A stretch of 64,000 nt of DNA from Ardenticatenaceae bacterium (lineage in GTDB: Bacteria > Chloroflexota > Anaerolineae > Promineifilales > Promineifilaceae). Position numbers and translations under genes: made by a program. The stretch lies in the NCBI GenBank assembly GCA_020634565.1, contig JACKBN010000012.1, positions 124,001 to 188,000 on the forward strand, read 5' to 3'. The notes beneath the pieces are model-generated. The model was not told the origin of the DNA. It searched no databases and saw only the letters and a list, made by a program, of their open reading frames with translations. Each line of letters begins with the position of its first letter. Position 1 is the first letter of the stretch. Of the stretch, positions 32,686 to 42,347 are shown one piece after another.

Positions 32686-32748
32686 TGGCCACAGAGGGCA
32701 CAGAGGTTTTAGAAACCATCTCTTTTTCCTCTGTGTCCTCTGTGGCCA
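32686..32748. repeat. Intergenic repeat family 2, copy 4
   Basis: TGGCCACAGAGGGCACAGAG on the left is mirrored by CCTCTGTGTCCTCTGTGGCC on the right, a nearly perfect palindrome after the thiolase stop; it may also act as a terminator. Confidence 0.8.
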
Positions 32749-32856
32749 ATCTATACATTTTGCCAGGATTGGCGATCTGATTGATAATGCATGGCTGGCT
32801 GTAGAAGCAAATGCTTTTATGAGCCGTAAACCAAAATTAGGAAGAGAGAAAGCGAA

Positions 32857-34656
32857 ATGGCAGACAAATCACTTGATAAAGGTTCAAGTGGCGAAGATAT
32901 TCGTTACGACCATAAATGGGGTTTCACCGACACATACTTCCAGCTTAACCCTGACCATACGGTGACCGTGACCGGCAGCCGGTATGCCTTGTCTGGCACC
33001 GTGATGCATGAATTTTTACCCTTTGTCGAGGAAATGCTCGACATCAAAATTGATTACGACAATCTTCAGCCCGAAGTCAAGAATAAGCCGGTTCCCGCGG
33101 CCAAATTGAACGAGGCATTTTACCAGGCAGCCCAGGCTCAGCTGGGCGCGGACAAAGTCACCATTGATGACCGGCAGCGGCTGATTCACAGCCACGGCCA
33201 GACAACGGCCGATGAGGTGTACAAGGTACTCTACAGTGCGCTCGACCGTGTGGTGGATTTGGTGCTTTTCCCCGAAACGCAAGAGGATGTAGAGCTAATC
33301 ATCAAACTGGCGGGGGAGCATAATGTTTGCCTGGTGCCCTATGGCGGCGGCACCAGCGTGAGCTGCGCTTTGCAGCTGCCGCAAAATGAAACCCGCTCCA
33401 TCGTCTCTGTGGATATGCGGCGCATGGACAAGATTTTGTGGGTTGACCATGAAAACTTCCGGGCGGGCGTGCAGGCGGGCATTTACGGCAAAGATTTGGA
33501 AGCGCGGCTGGATCGGCTGGGTTACACCAGCGGCCATGAGCCAGACAGTCTGGAGCTGTCTACGCTGGGCGGCTGGATTTCCACCAACGCCAGCGGCATG
33601 AAGAAAAATCGCTACGGCAACATCGAGGACATTGTGGAATCGGTGACGATGGTGACGCCTAAGGGAGTCATTGAAGCTGGACCCGCCATGCCGCGTCAGT
33701 CGATTGGTATCGATCCAAAGCAGGTGGCATTTGGTAGTGAGGGCAATTTGGGCATTATCACCAGCGCGGTGATTAAGATTCACAAGCTGCCGGAAGTGAA
33801 AAAGTATGGTTCGCTGGTGTTCCCTACATTCCGAAACGGAACCGAATTTTTGTATGAACTGGCTCAGACGGGTCTGCTGCCCGCCAGTATTCGCCTGTTG
33901 GATAACATCCAGTTCCGCTTTGGCTCGGCACTAAAGGGTGAACCGACGCGTGGGGAAGCCTTCATGGGGGAAATTCAGAAATTCTTCTTGCTGAAAGTAA
34001 AGAATTTCGACCCGAATGAACTGTGTGCGGCCACAATCGTCATGGAGGGGACCAAAGAGGAAGTGGAGGCTCAGGAGAAGGTGATTAAGCGTCTGGCTAA
34101 GAAGCATGGCGGGATTGCTGGTGGAGAAACTAACGGCAAGCGAGGCTATATGCTCACCTATGCCATCGCCTATATCCGCGACTTTTTGGCCGATTTCCAC
34201 ATCATCGGTGAAACATACGAGACGACGGTGCCATGGAATAAGGTGCAGCCCGTCTTGGATGCGGTCGCTGTGCTGGTGGATCAGAAGCATAAAGAATATG
34301 GTTTGCCGGGGCGAGCGTATATTTCTCCGCGTATTACCCAGCTGTATCAGACCGGGGTTTGTATTTACTTCACGCATGGTTTTTCCACGATGGGTGTGGA
34401 GAATCCCGACGAGATTTTTAGCGAAATTGAGCATTCTCTGCGCGAGGCGATTATGGCGGCTGGTGGCTCCATTTCGCACCATCACGGTGTGGGTAAAATC
34501 CGCAAGGATTTCATGAAGCATGCCATTTCCCCAGCAGCGACGCAGTTGATTAAGGATATAAAGACGGCCAACGATCCGCAGAATATTTTTGGTATTCGGA
34601 ATAATATTTTTGCGGAATCGACTGAGCCGGAACTGGCAGCTAAGCCAGAAGTGTAA
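32857..34656 (+). CDS. Alkyldihydroxyacetonephosphate synthase-like FAD enzyme
   Basis: 599 residues. A PCMH-type FAD-binding domain (VLFPETQEDVELIIKLA, PYGGGTSVSCALQ, SLELSTLGGWISTNASGMKK, NRYGNIEDIVESV, FGSEGNLGIITSAVIK) is followed by the cap domain with GRAYISPRITQLYQTG and SISHHHGVGKIRKDF, the triple-His motif of alkyl-DHAP synthase. In eukaryotes this enzyme swaps the acyl chain of acyl-DHAP for a fatty alcohol, the committed step of ether lipid synthesis. Bacterial homologues are candidates for bacterial ether lipids, but some act on other hydroxy acids. Cytoplasmic or membrane-associated; no signal peptide. Confidence 0.82.
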   Translation: MADKSLDKGSSGEDIRYDHKWGFTDTYFQLNPDHTVTVTGSRYALSGTVMHEFLPFVEEMLDIKIDYDNLQPEVKNKPVPAAKLNEAFYQAAQAQLGADKVTIDDRQRLIHSHGQTTADEVYKVLYSALDRVVDLVLFPETQEDVELIIKLAGEHNVCLVPYGGGTSVSCALQLPQNETRSIVSVDMRRMDKILWVDHENFRAGVQAGIYGKDLEARLDRLGYTSGHEPDSLELSTLGGWISTNASGMKKNRYGNIEDIVESVTMVTPKGVIEAGPAMPRQSIGIDPKQVAFGSEGNLGIITSAVIKIHKLPEVKKYGSLVFPTFRNGTEFLYELAQTGLLPASIRLLDNIQFRFGSALKGEPTRGEAFMGEIQKFFLLKVKNFDPNELCAATIVMEGTKEEVEAQEKVIKRLAKKHGGIAGGETNGKRGYMLTYAIAYIRDFLADFHIIGETYETTVPWNKVQPVLDAVAVLVDQKHKEYGLPGRAYISPRITQLYQTGVCIYFTHGFSTMGVENPDEIFSEIEHSLREAIMAAGGSISHHHGVGKIRKDFMKHAISPAATQLIKDIKTANDPQNIFGIRNNIFAESTEPELAAKPEV

Positions 34657-34688
34657 TGGATGGCCGCTTTGGCGGCGGAGGATAGTGA

Positions 34689-35459
34689 ATGAATAATAAA
34701 ATGTTGCGCAACATTTTGTTTGGCGCATTAGGTATTTTGGTGGTGCTGCTTATTGTGGCGGCGGTGATTCTGCTGACGGATGGCGAGGAAACGGCCGTTT
34801 CCACAGACCCAACGGCCGTAGCCGAGGTAACGGACATGCCGGCAACGGAAACGGCCGTACCAGTGTCTCCGACGGTATTGCCCCCGGCGGTTGTGCAAAT
34901 CTTGCCGACCAATACACCGCTGCCCTCACCAACAGCCACAGAAACCCCCATTCCGACGGAAACGGCGCTACCCACAAGCACGGCAACGGCCGTTCCCCCG
35001 ACGAATGTACCTTTACCAACGGCCGTACCGGCCACCAGCACACCGGTACCACCCACCAATACCCCCGTTCCTTCGGGGCCGCAGCCAACTAATGCCAATG
35101 GTCTGGTTGGGCAGAGCTTTGTCTTACAAGATTGGCGCACTTCATTGTCGCCTGGGGGGCAAATCTGGTATGAATGGCGCATTGGGAATACGACGGGTGG
35201 CGGCGTAGCTTATTCGACAATCGGCGTAATGCCCCGACGCAACGGCGTTGATATTGTGGACTGGTACCAGAACAATTGGGGTGGCAACAACGATGTCATG
35301 CCACCGGAAGGTCTCAGCTGGCCGTCGTGGATGTCGATTCCAGAGGCTGGTGATTATACGCTGCGGTTGGTGGTGTGTTTTGATGGCTTTCAGAATTGCC
35401 TGAATGGTGGCGGTACTTTCTACACACTCTCCCAGGAGATTCCCATTAGTATCCGCTAA
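34689..35459 (+). CDS. Membrane-anchored protein with Thr/Pro stalk and beta-sandwich domain
   Basis: 256 residues. One N-terminal helix (about 9-30), then a stalk of about 100 residues of T/P/A/V (VPPTNVPLPTAVPATSTPVP) in which the ACGGCCGT palindrome is used repeatedly. The C-terminal domain of about 115 residues (LVGQSFVLQDWRTSL, WYEWRIGNTTGGGV, YTLRLVVCFDGFQNCLNGG) has two Cys that could pair. Fold resembles a small Ig-like or carbohydrate-binding module. Function not recognised. Confidence 0.7.
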   Translation: MNNKMLRNILFGALGILVVLLIVAAVILLTDGEETAVSTDPTAVAEVTDMPATETAVPVSPTVLPPAVVQILPTNTPLPSPTATETPIPTETALPTSTATAVPPTNVPLPTAVPATSTPVPPTNTPVPSGPQPTNANGLVGQSFVLQDWRTSLSPGGQIWYEWRIGNTTGGGVAYSTIGVMPRRNGVDIVDWYQNNWGGNNDVMPPEGLSWPSWMSIPEAGDYTLRLVVCFDGFQNCLNGGGTFYTLSQEIPISIR

Positions 35460-35520
35460 GGGTACGAATATATTCGGCTCCAATTTTGGCCGAATGACCA
35501 AAATGATAGATGTTTTTTTC

Positions 35521-35555
35521 TCGGGCGCGAATTATTCGCGCCCGATATTTTTCTT
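35521..35555 (+). terminator. Terminator between convergent genes
   Basis: TCGGGCGCGAAT and ATTCGCGCCCGA (35521-35545) form a perfect 12-base hairpin with a one-base centre, followed by a T-rich run. Confidence 0.8.
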
Positions 35556-35568
35556 TTTGAACCTTGAA

Positions 35569-37737
35569 CTAACGAATAACGAGAGGCAAATACACTTTTT
35601 CTGTCAGAGGCGGTAGCGAGGCTGTGCCAACATTAACTTTTAGAACAAACCCTTCGCCGCTCTGCCCACGATTTGGCTGAAAGCCGCCTCCCGTAGTGGG
35701 AAAGCTGCCGGAACTGGTACTGCCAACCAGATAAAGAGAACCGTCGCCGCTTAAAGTCGCTCCACGGGCATGATCGTCATCTGTGCCACCCCAATACGTG
35801 CTGAAAGGCATTGAGCCATTGCTGTTTAGCTGCGTGATGAAGGCATCGTAGCAGTTGCGGCTGGTGCTGCTGAAGCAAACACCGGGGCCAAGCTGGGGCT
35901 GCCAGGCAGCCGCCGTGGGGAAGTTGGCTGAACTGGTACCACCCGTGACAAAAACTTGCCCGCTGCTGTTTGTAGCCACGCTTGTCGCCCAATCTGTGCC
36001 TGCTCCGCCTAGATAGGTGCTGAAGCCAATTTGGTAACTGCTTCCCTGTTTGACCAGGCGGGTCACGAATGCTTCGCTCATCGTATTACCGCCTTTGAAC
36101 TGCCCTTGGACTGCGTTTGCTAGGGGGAAATCACTGGCAAATGTTTCACCAGCAATAACGATGTTGCCACTGGTATCTACCGCGATGGCTCGACCGATGT
36201 CGGTGCCGCTGCCGCCGTTGGCCGCACTGCCGCCCAGATAGGTGCTAAAGAGCAGATCGTCACCGGTGGGTGGCAGCTTCACCACAAAGGCATCGTCACT
36301 ACAGGTCCAGCTATCGAAGCTACCACAGATGCTTTGGACTGGGTTCACCGTTGGCCAGGAGTCGGAGCGGATTTTGCCGGTGATGTAGATGTTGTTTTGG
36401 CTGTCTAGAGCAATGCCGTAGCCCGTGGCGTCTTGCCCGCTAACCATTCGTTCGTATTCATTTTGGTAGGTCTGACCGTTGATTTTGGCGAAAAAGCCGC
36501 CCCAAATAGAGCCAGCGATATGCGCATTGCCCGTGCTATCCAGGGCGATATCTTCGCCAGCATCGGAAAAGCTGCCGCCATAATAGCTGCTGAAAGCCAG
36601 CGCCCCAGAGCTATTGAACTGCATAACAAACGCATCCCCGCTGCCGCCAGAACTGGCCTGGAAGGCGTTTAGCGTTGGCAGATTGTTGGATGTGGTTGAG
36701 CCGGTGAGCCAAATCTTGCTGCCACTGCTGTTAACAGCGATGCCTCCGGGTTCATCGCTGCCGCTGCCGCCAATGAGGGTGGTGTAGAGTACGGCCGTTC
36801 CCGCCGCATTAATCTTCGTCACAAAAATATCGTTATAGCCCGCATTGCCGCTGCCACCACCGGGGAAACTGGTGGAGTACGTGTAGCCGGTCACGTAAAT
36901 GTTGCCGTTGGCATCAACCGCCACGTCTTTGGCCGAATCTGTACTGTTGCCGCCCAGGTAGCTGCTGTAAATCAAGGTGGGATCGATCACCAGGGGAAGG
37001 GTGGGATCATAGCTGCCGAGGGTGAACCGGACCATGTTATCCTCAAGCTGAAAAGCGGCGGAAACGGTTTGCTGTTGACCATTGACGATTTGATAAGCAA
37101 CCGGTGCCTTTTCGATCAGCAGCGCTTGCTCGTTGAGCGCAATTTGCAAATCGCCGGTGAGCCGATCGAGGCGTACTGCCGTTTCTTCCCCATACTGCCA
37201 GCCAATTTGTGACGGATCGGCACCCGCCGCGACGTAGTAAGTGCCTTTGAGCAGCCCTTCGTTGCCATCGTAAACTAGGTCGATGCCGGGATACAAGTTT
37301 GTGTAAGTGAGGGCACCGAAGGTGGGCAGCTCTGCTTGCCAACGGCTGGCGTCGCTGCCGCGATAAATGTTGGCTGTGCCAGGCAGGGGTGTTGTGCCAG
37401 AAACGGCCGTTGTCCTATTGGCCCCCAACCATGTCAGCATCACCGCACCATCGGGCAAAGTCAGTTGTAAGCCAGCGTGCGTGAACCACAAGCTGCCCGG
37501 CGCGCCGATGGCTTCAAAGGCCACCGTTTCATCGAGCTGGCCCACGTTCGGGGCGAAGGTCAGCGGCAGCGCAGCGGGCGCTGGAGCCTGAGGTAGCGCT
37601 GAGTGTTGGTCCAAACTGCGTACAGTCAGCCAGCCGATCAGGAGAAATGCAAAAAGAAAACGGCCGATTAGTATAATCGCGCCTGTGGAAATGGTTGGAA
37701 ACGGCCGTTTCTGAGGATGTTGTTCTATGTGTTGCAT
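35569..37737 (-). CDS. Exported SBBP beta-propeller protein
   Basis: 722 residues. N-terminal hydrophobic signal or anchor (about 18-42). A beta-rich domain (about 55-245) contains FAPNVGQLDETVAFEAIG, NIYRGSDASRWQAELPTF and YPGIDLVYDG, the segment that usually precedes SBBP repeats. At least seven SBBP-type units follow (YSSYLGGNSTDSAKDVAVD, NGNIYVTGYT, FSTYLGGAGTDWATSVATN). It ends with a short tail TEKVYLPLVIR. Such proteins are secreted or surface-bound propellers; ligand unknown. The C-terminal YLPLVIR resembles an outer sorting tail seen repeatedly in this kind of genome, which is inference. Confidence 0.82.
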   Translation of the reverse strand: MQHIEQHPQKRPFPTISTGAIILIGRFLFAFLLIGWLTVRSLDQHSALPQAPAPAALPLTFAPNVGQLDETVAFEAIGAPGSLWFTHAGLQLTLPDGAVMLTWLGANRTTAVSGTTPLPGTANIYRGSDASRWQAELPTFGALTYTNLYPGIDLVYDGNEGLLKGTYYVAAGADPSQIGWQYGEETAVRLDRLTGDLQIALNEQALLIEKAPVAYQIVNGQQQTVSAAFQLEDNMVRFTLGSYDPTLPLVIDPTLIYSSYLGGNSTDSAKDVAVDANGNIYVTGYTYSTSFPGGGSGNAGYNDIFVTKINAAGTAVLYTTLIGGSGSDEPGGIAVNSSGSKIWLTGSTTSNNLPTLNAFQASSGGSGDAFVMQFNSSGALAFSSYYGGSFSDAGEDIALDSTGNAHIAGSIWGGFFAKINGQTYQNEYERMVSGQDATGYGIALDSQNNIYITGKIRSDSWPTVNPVQSICGSFDSWTCSDDAFVVKLPPTGDDLLFSTYLGGSAANGGSGTDIGRAIAVDTSGNIVIAGETFASDFPLANAVQGQFKGGNTMSEAFVTRLVKQGSSYQIGFSTYLGGAGTDWATSVATNSSGQVFVTGGTSSANFPTAAAWQPQLGPGVCFSSTSRNCYDAFITQLNSNGSMPFSTYWGGTDDDHARGATLSGDGSLYLVGSTSSGSFPTTGGGFQPNRGQSGEGFVLKVNVGTASLPPLTEKVYLPLVIR

Positions 37738-37922
37738 GATTCAATTCCTTGTTGGTTTGAGATAAACATCAATGGAGGCAGGATAGGGCAACGGCCGTTT
37801 CGCAAGCGTCATGGTTGCCAGTGACGGGCCAAACGCAAAATAAACGGCAAGACGGTTGCCATTTCCCCCGAGTTGATTAAACTATCGCGCAATCATTTCA
37901 CGGGTTTAGGCTGCTCAGCGGA

Positions 37923-40900
37923 GTGGTCTATTTTTTTAAGCGAGGCAAGTGGGCTGTGGCCAATTCACGTCTGCAAATTACGCTTTTTGGTGAATTTGGT
38001 CTGGCTTATGCGGGCCAACCAGCGCCGACGTTTAGCGGCGAACGGCCGATTGCTTTGCTGGCTTACTTGCTGCTGCACCGGCATACGGCCGTTTCCCGCC
38101 AACATCTCGCCTTCACCCTCTGGCCCGACTCATCCGACAGCCAGGCGCGGGCCAACCTGCGCAACCTTTTCTACACCTTGCGCCAAACCCTGCCCGATGC
38201 GGATAGCTATCTGGCGGCCGATGCCATGACCCTGCAATGGCGCAGCGACGCCGATTTCACTCTGGACGTGGCCGAATTTGAAGCAGCGTTGGCCTCAGCC
38301 AAAACGGCCGTTACAGAACAGGAAAAGCTGGCTTGTTTGGAAACGGCCGTTTCGCTCTACAAAGGGGATTTGCTGCCCGGCAACTACGACGATTGGATCA
38401 TTCCCCGCCGCGAAGATCTGCGCCACGCCTACCTGGACGCCCTGCATCAGCTCATGCGCTTACTTGAAAATACCGGCGACTTCCGGGCGGCGGCGCGTTA
38501 TGGGCAGCGCCTGCTGCAAAGCGATCCCCTGGACGAAGCGGCCTACGTGCAGCTCATGCGCCTGCATGCGCTCAGCGGCGACCGGGCCGGCGTGCGCCGC
38601 CTGTATGAAACGTGCGTCGCCACGCTGCGGCGCGAGCTGGACGTGGAACCCAGCCCCACCACCCAGGCAGCCTACGAACAGCTGCTGCGCCAGGAAACAC
38701 CTGTGGCCGTCCCAGAGCTGGAAGCCAAACCGGCGCTGGCCCAAATTCGGCCGCTCGCTCTACCTATACCGGCGACGGCTTTTATCGGGCGGGAAGCGGA
38801 GCTGGCGCATGTGGCCGAGCTGCTGGCTGACCCAGACTGTCGTCTGCTCACCATCATTGGGCCGGGTGGCATTGGTAAAACGCGGCTGGCGCTGCAAACG
38901 GCCGTTGGCCATCGCCCCGTTTTTGCTGATGGCGTGGCCTGGGTGGCGCTAAACGGCGTTCAGGCACCTGAACAGGTGGCGGCAGTTGTTGCTGAGGCGC
39001 TCAACTACCGCCTGCGTGGCTCAGGCCAGCCCGAGGCTGAACTGTTTCATCTGCTGGCCGACAAAACGCTGCTGCTGGTGCTGGATAATTTTGAACATCT
39101 GCTGCCCGCCGCTGACTTTTTAACCCGGCTGCTGCGCCAGACAACGGCCGTAAAACTCCTGGTCACTTCACGGCAGCCGCTGGACCTACAAGAAGAGTGG
39201 CGTTTTGACCTCGGTGAGCTGCCTTTGCCCGAAACGTTGTCGGAGGATGTGCTGGCGGTGAACAGTGCCGTGCAGCTGTTTGTTCAAAGCGCACGCCGCG
39301 TCAGCACGACCTTCGCTCCCGCTGAAGCTGATTTCCCGATCATTGTGCGCATTTGCCAGCAGGTGGGCGGGATGCCGTTGGGCATTGAGCTGGCGGCATC
39401 GTGGGTGCGGCTGCTTTCATGTGCGGAAATTGCCGAGGAAATCGAACAGAGTCTGGACTTCCTGGCTGTGTCGCTGCGCAATGTGCCCTTGCGCCACCGC
39501 AGTTTGCGCGCCGTGTTTGACCATTCCTGGCAGATGCTGGCACCAGACGAGCAGCAGATTTTGCTGCGCCTCTCTGTGTTTCAGGGTGGGTTTACCCGCG
39601 AGGCCGCCGCGCAGGTGGCTGGGGCGCAACTGCCGCAGCTATCGGCACTGGTGGATCGATCCCTGGTGCAGCGCACCGACGCGGGCCGATTTAGCCTGCA
39701 CAATGTCATCCGCCAATATGCCGCCGAAAAGCTGCAAGCTGACCCCGCCGCCTACGCCGACACCACCTGGCGTCATGGTGATTACTATTTGCGCTGGCTG
39801 TTGGCGCAGGCGGATCAACTGCGAGGTGCGGGGCAAAAAGAGGCATTAACGGCCGTTGCCGCCGACCTGGGCAATATCCGCACCGCCTGGCAGTGGGCTG
39901 CCGTTGAAACGCACTACAATCTGCTGTCTCTAGCTGCGTTTCCTCTGTTCTACTTTTTTGAGCTGCGTGGCCTGTTGGCCGAGGGAGAAGCGCTTTTTGC
40001 TCAGGCTGCCGAGCAATTGTTGTCAAACAAAATATCGGCCACTCCCGAGATGCAAATCGCCGTTTGTGCCATGCAAAGTTACCAATCTTACCTGGGCTTT
40101 CGGCAAGGCAAGATGGCTATGGCCGAAACGGTGCTGCGCCAGACAATCGAGACGCTGCCATCGCTGGCTGCCCCTCTTTTGTTGAGCCATGCGCTTTGTT
40201 ACCTGGGCTTGATTGAGTGGTCGCTGGGGCGTTTTGTGGCGGCCGCGGATTGTTTGCAACGGTCACTCGATTTGGCCGCTGCCCAGCAAGACGATTGGGG
40301 CGTGGGCACAGCCCAGGTGTATTTGGGCATGATTCTCCACGATCAGGGGCGATTGGATGACGCGCGGCAGCAGTTAACGGCCGTTCGACCCATCCTCAAA
40401 AAAGTAGGCGATCCCCGGCTGATGGCCAACGCGCTGCTTATTTCTGGTCGCATCAACCTCTTGCTGGGCTATTTGGCTGAGGCAGAAGAGCAGCTGTTGG
40501 CGTGTCTGGAAACCACCCGTGAAACAGCTGATCCCAACAGCATGACTTATGCGACCCATTATCTGGGCATGGTAAAACAGGCGCAGGGGGATTTAAGCGC
40601 TGCCCGCCAATTTATTGAGCAAAGCATTATCCTGTTCATTGACTTTAACGATTTGGTGGGGCGGGAGCGGGCGTTGGTGACGCTGGGCTATTTGGAGATA
40701 GCCTGTGGGAATTACCAAACAGCCCATGATCACTTTTTAACGTTTCTGCGGGCCAAAGAGCGCGTGCATTCGATTCGGTATGTTTTGGCGGCGGTGGTGG
40801 GAACGGCCGTCTGGCAAGCGCATGCCGGTGATCCCTTCACGGCGTTGGTGTGGACCCTGTCTGTGTTGCAACATCCTGGTGTTGATTGGGAGACCCGGCA

Positions 40901-41024
40901 GCGGGCCGCAGCGCTGCGGCCCGAGCTGGAAGCAGCGTTGGCTCCCCAGCAAATTGCCGCCGCCCAACAACAGGCCGCCAATCAGCCCTTTGCAGTCATT
41001 TTGGCTGCGGCGCAAGTGTCATAA
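37923..41024 (+). CDS. SARP-type STAND transcriptional activator (BTAD, NB-ARC, TPR)
   Basis: Up to 1033 residues. An OmpR-like winged helix (LQITLFGEFGLAYAGQPAPT, LWPDSSDSQARANLRNLFYT) and the bacterial activation domain BTAD (about 110-260, ending RRELDVEPSPTTQAAYEQLL) are followed by an AAA/NB-ARC ATPase (FIGREAELAHV, Walker A GPGGIGKTRLAL, Walker B LLLVLDNFEHLLPA). A C-terminal TPR-like helical array (about 640-1020) ends the protein. AfsR/SARP-family design: a large ligand-responsive DNA-binding switch. The GTG at 37923 is the longest start; a GTG at 37956 is equally possible. It is divergent from the SBBP gene. Confidence 0.86.
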   Translation: MVYFFKRGKWAVANSRLQITLFGEFGLAYAGQPAPTFSGERPIALLAYLLLHRHTAVSRQHLAFTLWPDSSDSQARANLRNLFYTLRQTLPDADSYLAADAMTLQWRSDADFTLDVAEFEAALASAKTAVTEQEKLACLETAVSLYKGDLLPGNYDDWIIPRREDLRHAYLDALHQLMRLLENTGDFRAAARYGQRLLQSDPLDEAAYVQLMRLHALSGDRAGVRRLYETCVATLRRELDVEPSPTTQAAYEQLLRQETPVAVPELEAKPALAQIRPLALPIPATAFIGREAELAHVAELLADPDCRLLTIIGPGGIGKTRLALQTAVGHRPVFADGVAWVALNGVQAPEQVAAVVAEALNYRLRGSGQPEAELFHLLADKTLLLVLDNFEHLLPAADFLTRLLRQTTAVKLLVTSRQPLDLQEEWRFDLGELPLPETLSEDVLAVNSAVQLFVQSARRVSTTFAPAEADFPIIVRICQQVGGMPLGIELAASWVRLLSCAEIAEEIEQSLDFLAVSLRNVPLRHRSLRAVFDHSWQMLAPDEQQILLRLSVFQGGFTREAAAQVAGAQLPQLSALVDRSLVQRTDAGRFSLHNVIRQYAAEKLQADPAAYADTTWRHGDYYLRWLLAQADQLRGAGQKEALTAVAADLGNIRTAWQWAAVETHYNLLSLAAFPLFYFFELRGLLAEGEALFAQAAEQLLSNKISATPEMQIAVCAMQSYQSYLGFRQGKMAMAETVLRQTIETLPSLAAPLLLSHALCYLGLIEWSLGRFVAAADCLQRSLDLAAAQQDDWGVGTAQVYLGMILHDQGRLDDARQQLTAVRPILKKVGDPRLMANALLISGRINLLLGYLAEAEEQLLACLETTRETADPNSMTYATHYLGMVKQAQGDLSAARQFIEQSIILFIDFNDLVGRERALVTLGYLEIACGNYQTAHDHFLTFLRAKERVHSIRYVLAAVVGTAVWQAHAGDPFTALVWTLSVLQHPGVDWETRQRAAALRPELEAALAPQQIAAAQQQAANQPFAVILAAAQVS

Positions 41025-41049
41025 CTTTTCCTCCATTTTGATTTTCAAG

Positions 41050-41086
41050 CCAAACGGTGTTTCTAACGGCTGCCAAACGGCCGTTC
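41050..41086 (+). promoter_or_regulatory. Shared upstream element, copy A
   Basis: CAAACGGTG, then TAACGGCTGCCAAACGGCCG and TTCTC; ends about 42 bases before the CPBP protease start. Related elements precede the genes at 42111, 43376 and 45601. Confidence 0.5.
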
Positions 41087-41127
41087 TCCCATCATTCCTG
41101 CATAACATCATCTATAGGGAGAACAGA

Positions 41128-42000
41128 ATGAAACAGAAAACTCAGTGGCACACAATCCTGTGGATTGCGCTGCCTGTTTATGTGATGGCCAACATCTATT
41201 TGCTGCTATTAGGTCAATTCGACGGTGTCATGCTGCTTTTGGCCAATGCGGTTTATCTGGCCCTGCTGACCTGGCTAACAAAACGACTAACCCAACCCTT
41301 GCTCGCAGACCGGCCAGAGATGGATATGAATAAATCCATGCTGTGGGCACAGGTTGGCGTCATCCTGGCAATTCTCTTAGTCACCGGGTTGAGTGGTTTC
41401 CAGATTCCGCTTTGGTCGAGCATGGTGAACTGGTTTTACGGCTGGGGAGAAGCCACATTGCCTGCTGCCTGGTTTGGTGGCCCCGGTTATGCCGTTGCCA
41501 ACCCCGTGCAATATTTCATCATTCCATTTGGCCTGCTGTTGCTGTTGGGAGCCAAACCTAAAGAACTGGGCTTGGGGCAAGGGCACAAAGTTTGGCAGGT
41601 TTGCCTCGTCTGGTTAGCCTTGCCGCTGGTTATTTGGATTGGGTTACTGGCTACAGGATCGTTAGCCCCGCAAACGCTTGCCCGGCGGTTGATTGGTAAC
41701 AGTTTCCAGAATGGTTTTTTTGAGGAGTTTTTGCTGCGCGGGGCGTTATTTACCCGCCTCCGCCGACTTCTCATCTGGCCGTGGGCACTTGCCCTTCAGG
41801 CGGTTCTCTTTGGCCTATGGCATTGGCGAGCCAATACGCAATCGATGGATGGCAATGTTTTGGCCGGGTTGGCCCTTTGTTTGGTTTCCCAAACTGTTTC
41901 CGGTTTTGTGTATGGCTATATTTTTCACCGGACGCGCAATCTGGTTGCCCCTTCTGTGGCCCATGTGGTGATGAATGTGCTGGGTCAATCGTTTGGTTAG
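41128..42000 (+). CDS. CPBP-family intramembrane metalloprotease
   Basis: 290 residues from ATG 41128, with AGGGAGA upstream. About eight hydrophobic segments. CPBP/CAAX motifs in order: FFEEFLLRGALFTRL (motif 1, paired Glu and Arg), FGLWHWR (motif 2 His) and APSVAHVVMN (motif 3 His and Asn). These proteases cut within the membrane; bacterial members serve in immunity, sorting or stress. Substrate unknown. Upstream extension of the frame to 40780 overlaps the preceding gene and has no support. Confidence 0.86.
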   Translation: MKQKTQWHTILWIALPVYVMANIYLLLLGQFDGVMLLLANAVYLALLTWLTKRLTQPLLADRPEMDMNKSMLWAQVGVILAILLVTGLSGFQIPLWSSMVNWFYGWGEATLPAAWFGGPGYAVANPVQYFIIPFGLLLLLGAKPKELGLGQGHKVWQVCLVWLALPLVIWIGLLATGSLAPQTLARRLIGNSFQNGFFEEFLLRGALFTRLRRLLIWPWALALQAVLFGLWHWRANTQSMDGNVLAGLALCLVSQTVSGFVYGYIFHRTRNLVAPSVAHVVMNVLGQSFG

Positions 42001-42014
42001 GGAACTGATTTTCA

Positions 42015-42052
42015 GCAAACGGCCGTTCAAACGGTTGGCAAACGGCCGTTCC
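42015..42052 (+). promoter_or_regulatory. Shared upstream element, copy B
   Basis: GCAAACGGCCGTTCAAACGG and TTGGCAAACGGCCGTTCC in tandem, about 60 bases before the gene at 42111. Two palindromes lie 23 bases apart. Confidence 0.5.
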
Positions 42053-42110
42053 GCTACCATCTTCTCATCACGCCCAGCAGTGGGGCAGCAAATAAAGGTG
42101 AGACACATTC

Positions 42111-42323
42111 ATGGAAAATGATGAACACCAACCAGCGTCACAACTTTTTACGGTGCGCGTGTGGCGGGGGCAGGATGCAGACGGCCGTACCGAATGGCGC
42201 GGCAAGTTGCGCCACGTGCCCAGCGCTGAAGTGCGCTACTTCCAAGGGTGGGCCGCACTTATTCCGCTCATGCTGGATATGCTGCGCCGCCATAATGAAC
42301 AAACTTTCAACAGTCAAAAGTAA
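42111..42323 (+). CDS. Small conserved-looking protein (VRVWRG...EWRGKLRHV)
   Basis: 70 residues with FTVRVWRGQDADGRTEWRGK and HVPSAEVRYFQGWAALIPLM, a pattern I have seen in small unnamed proteins from Chloroflexota. No signal or membrane segment. It is read from ATG 42111 and ends 24 bases before the next gene. An overlapping frame (42118-42348) is rejected as a shadow. Function unknown. Confidence 0.6.
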   Translation: MENDEHQPASQLFTVRVWRGQDADGRTEWRGKLRHVPSAEVRYFQGWAALIPLMLDMLRRHNEQTFNSQK

Positions 42324-42347
42324 AAGCAAGGCAAACAGGAACCAATA

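Noticed and set aside
40780..41127. Upstream extension of the CPBP protease frame
   Set aside because: It overlaps the SARP gene, encodes Arg/Trp-rich shadow sequence, and a ribosome site marks the ATG at 41128.
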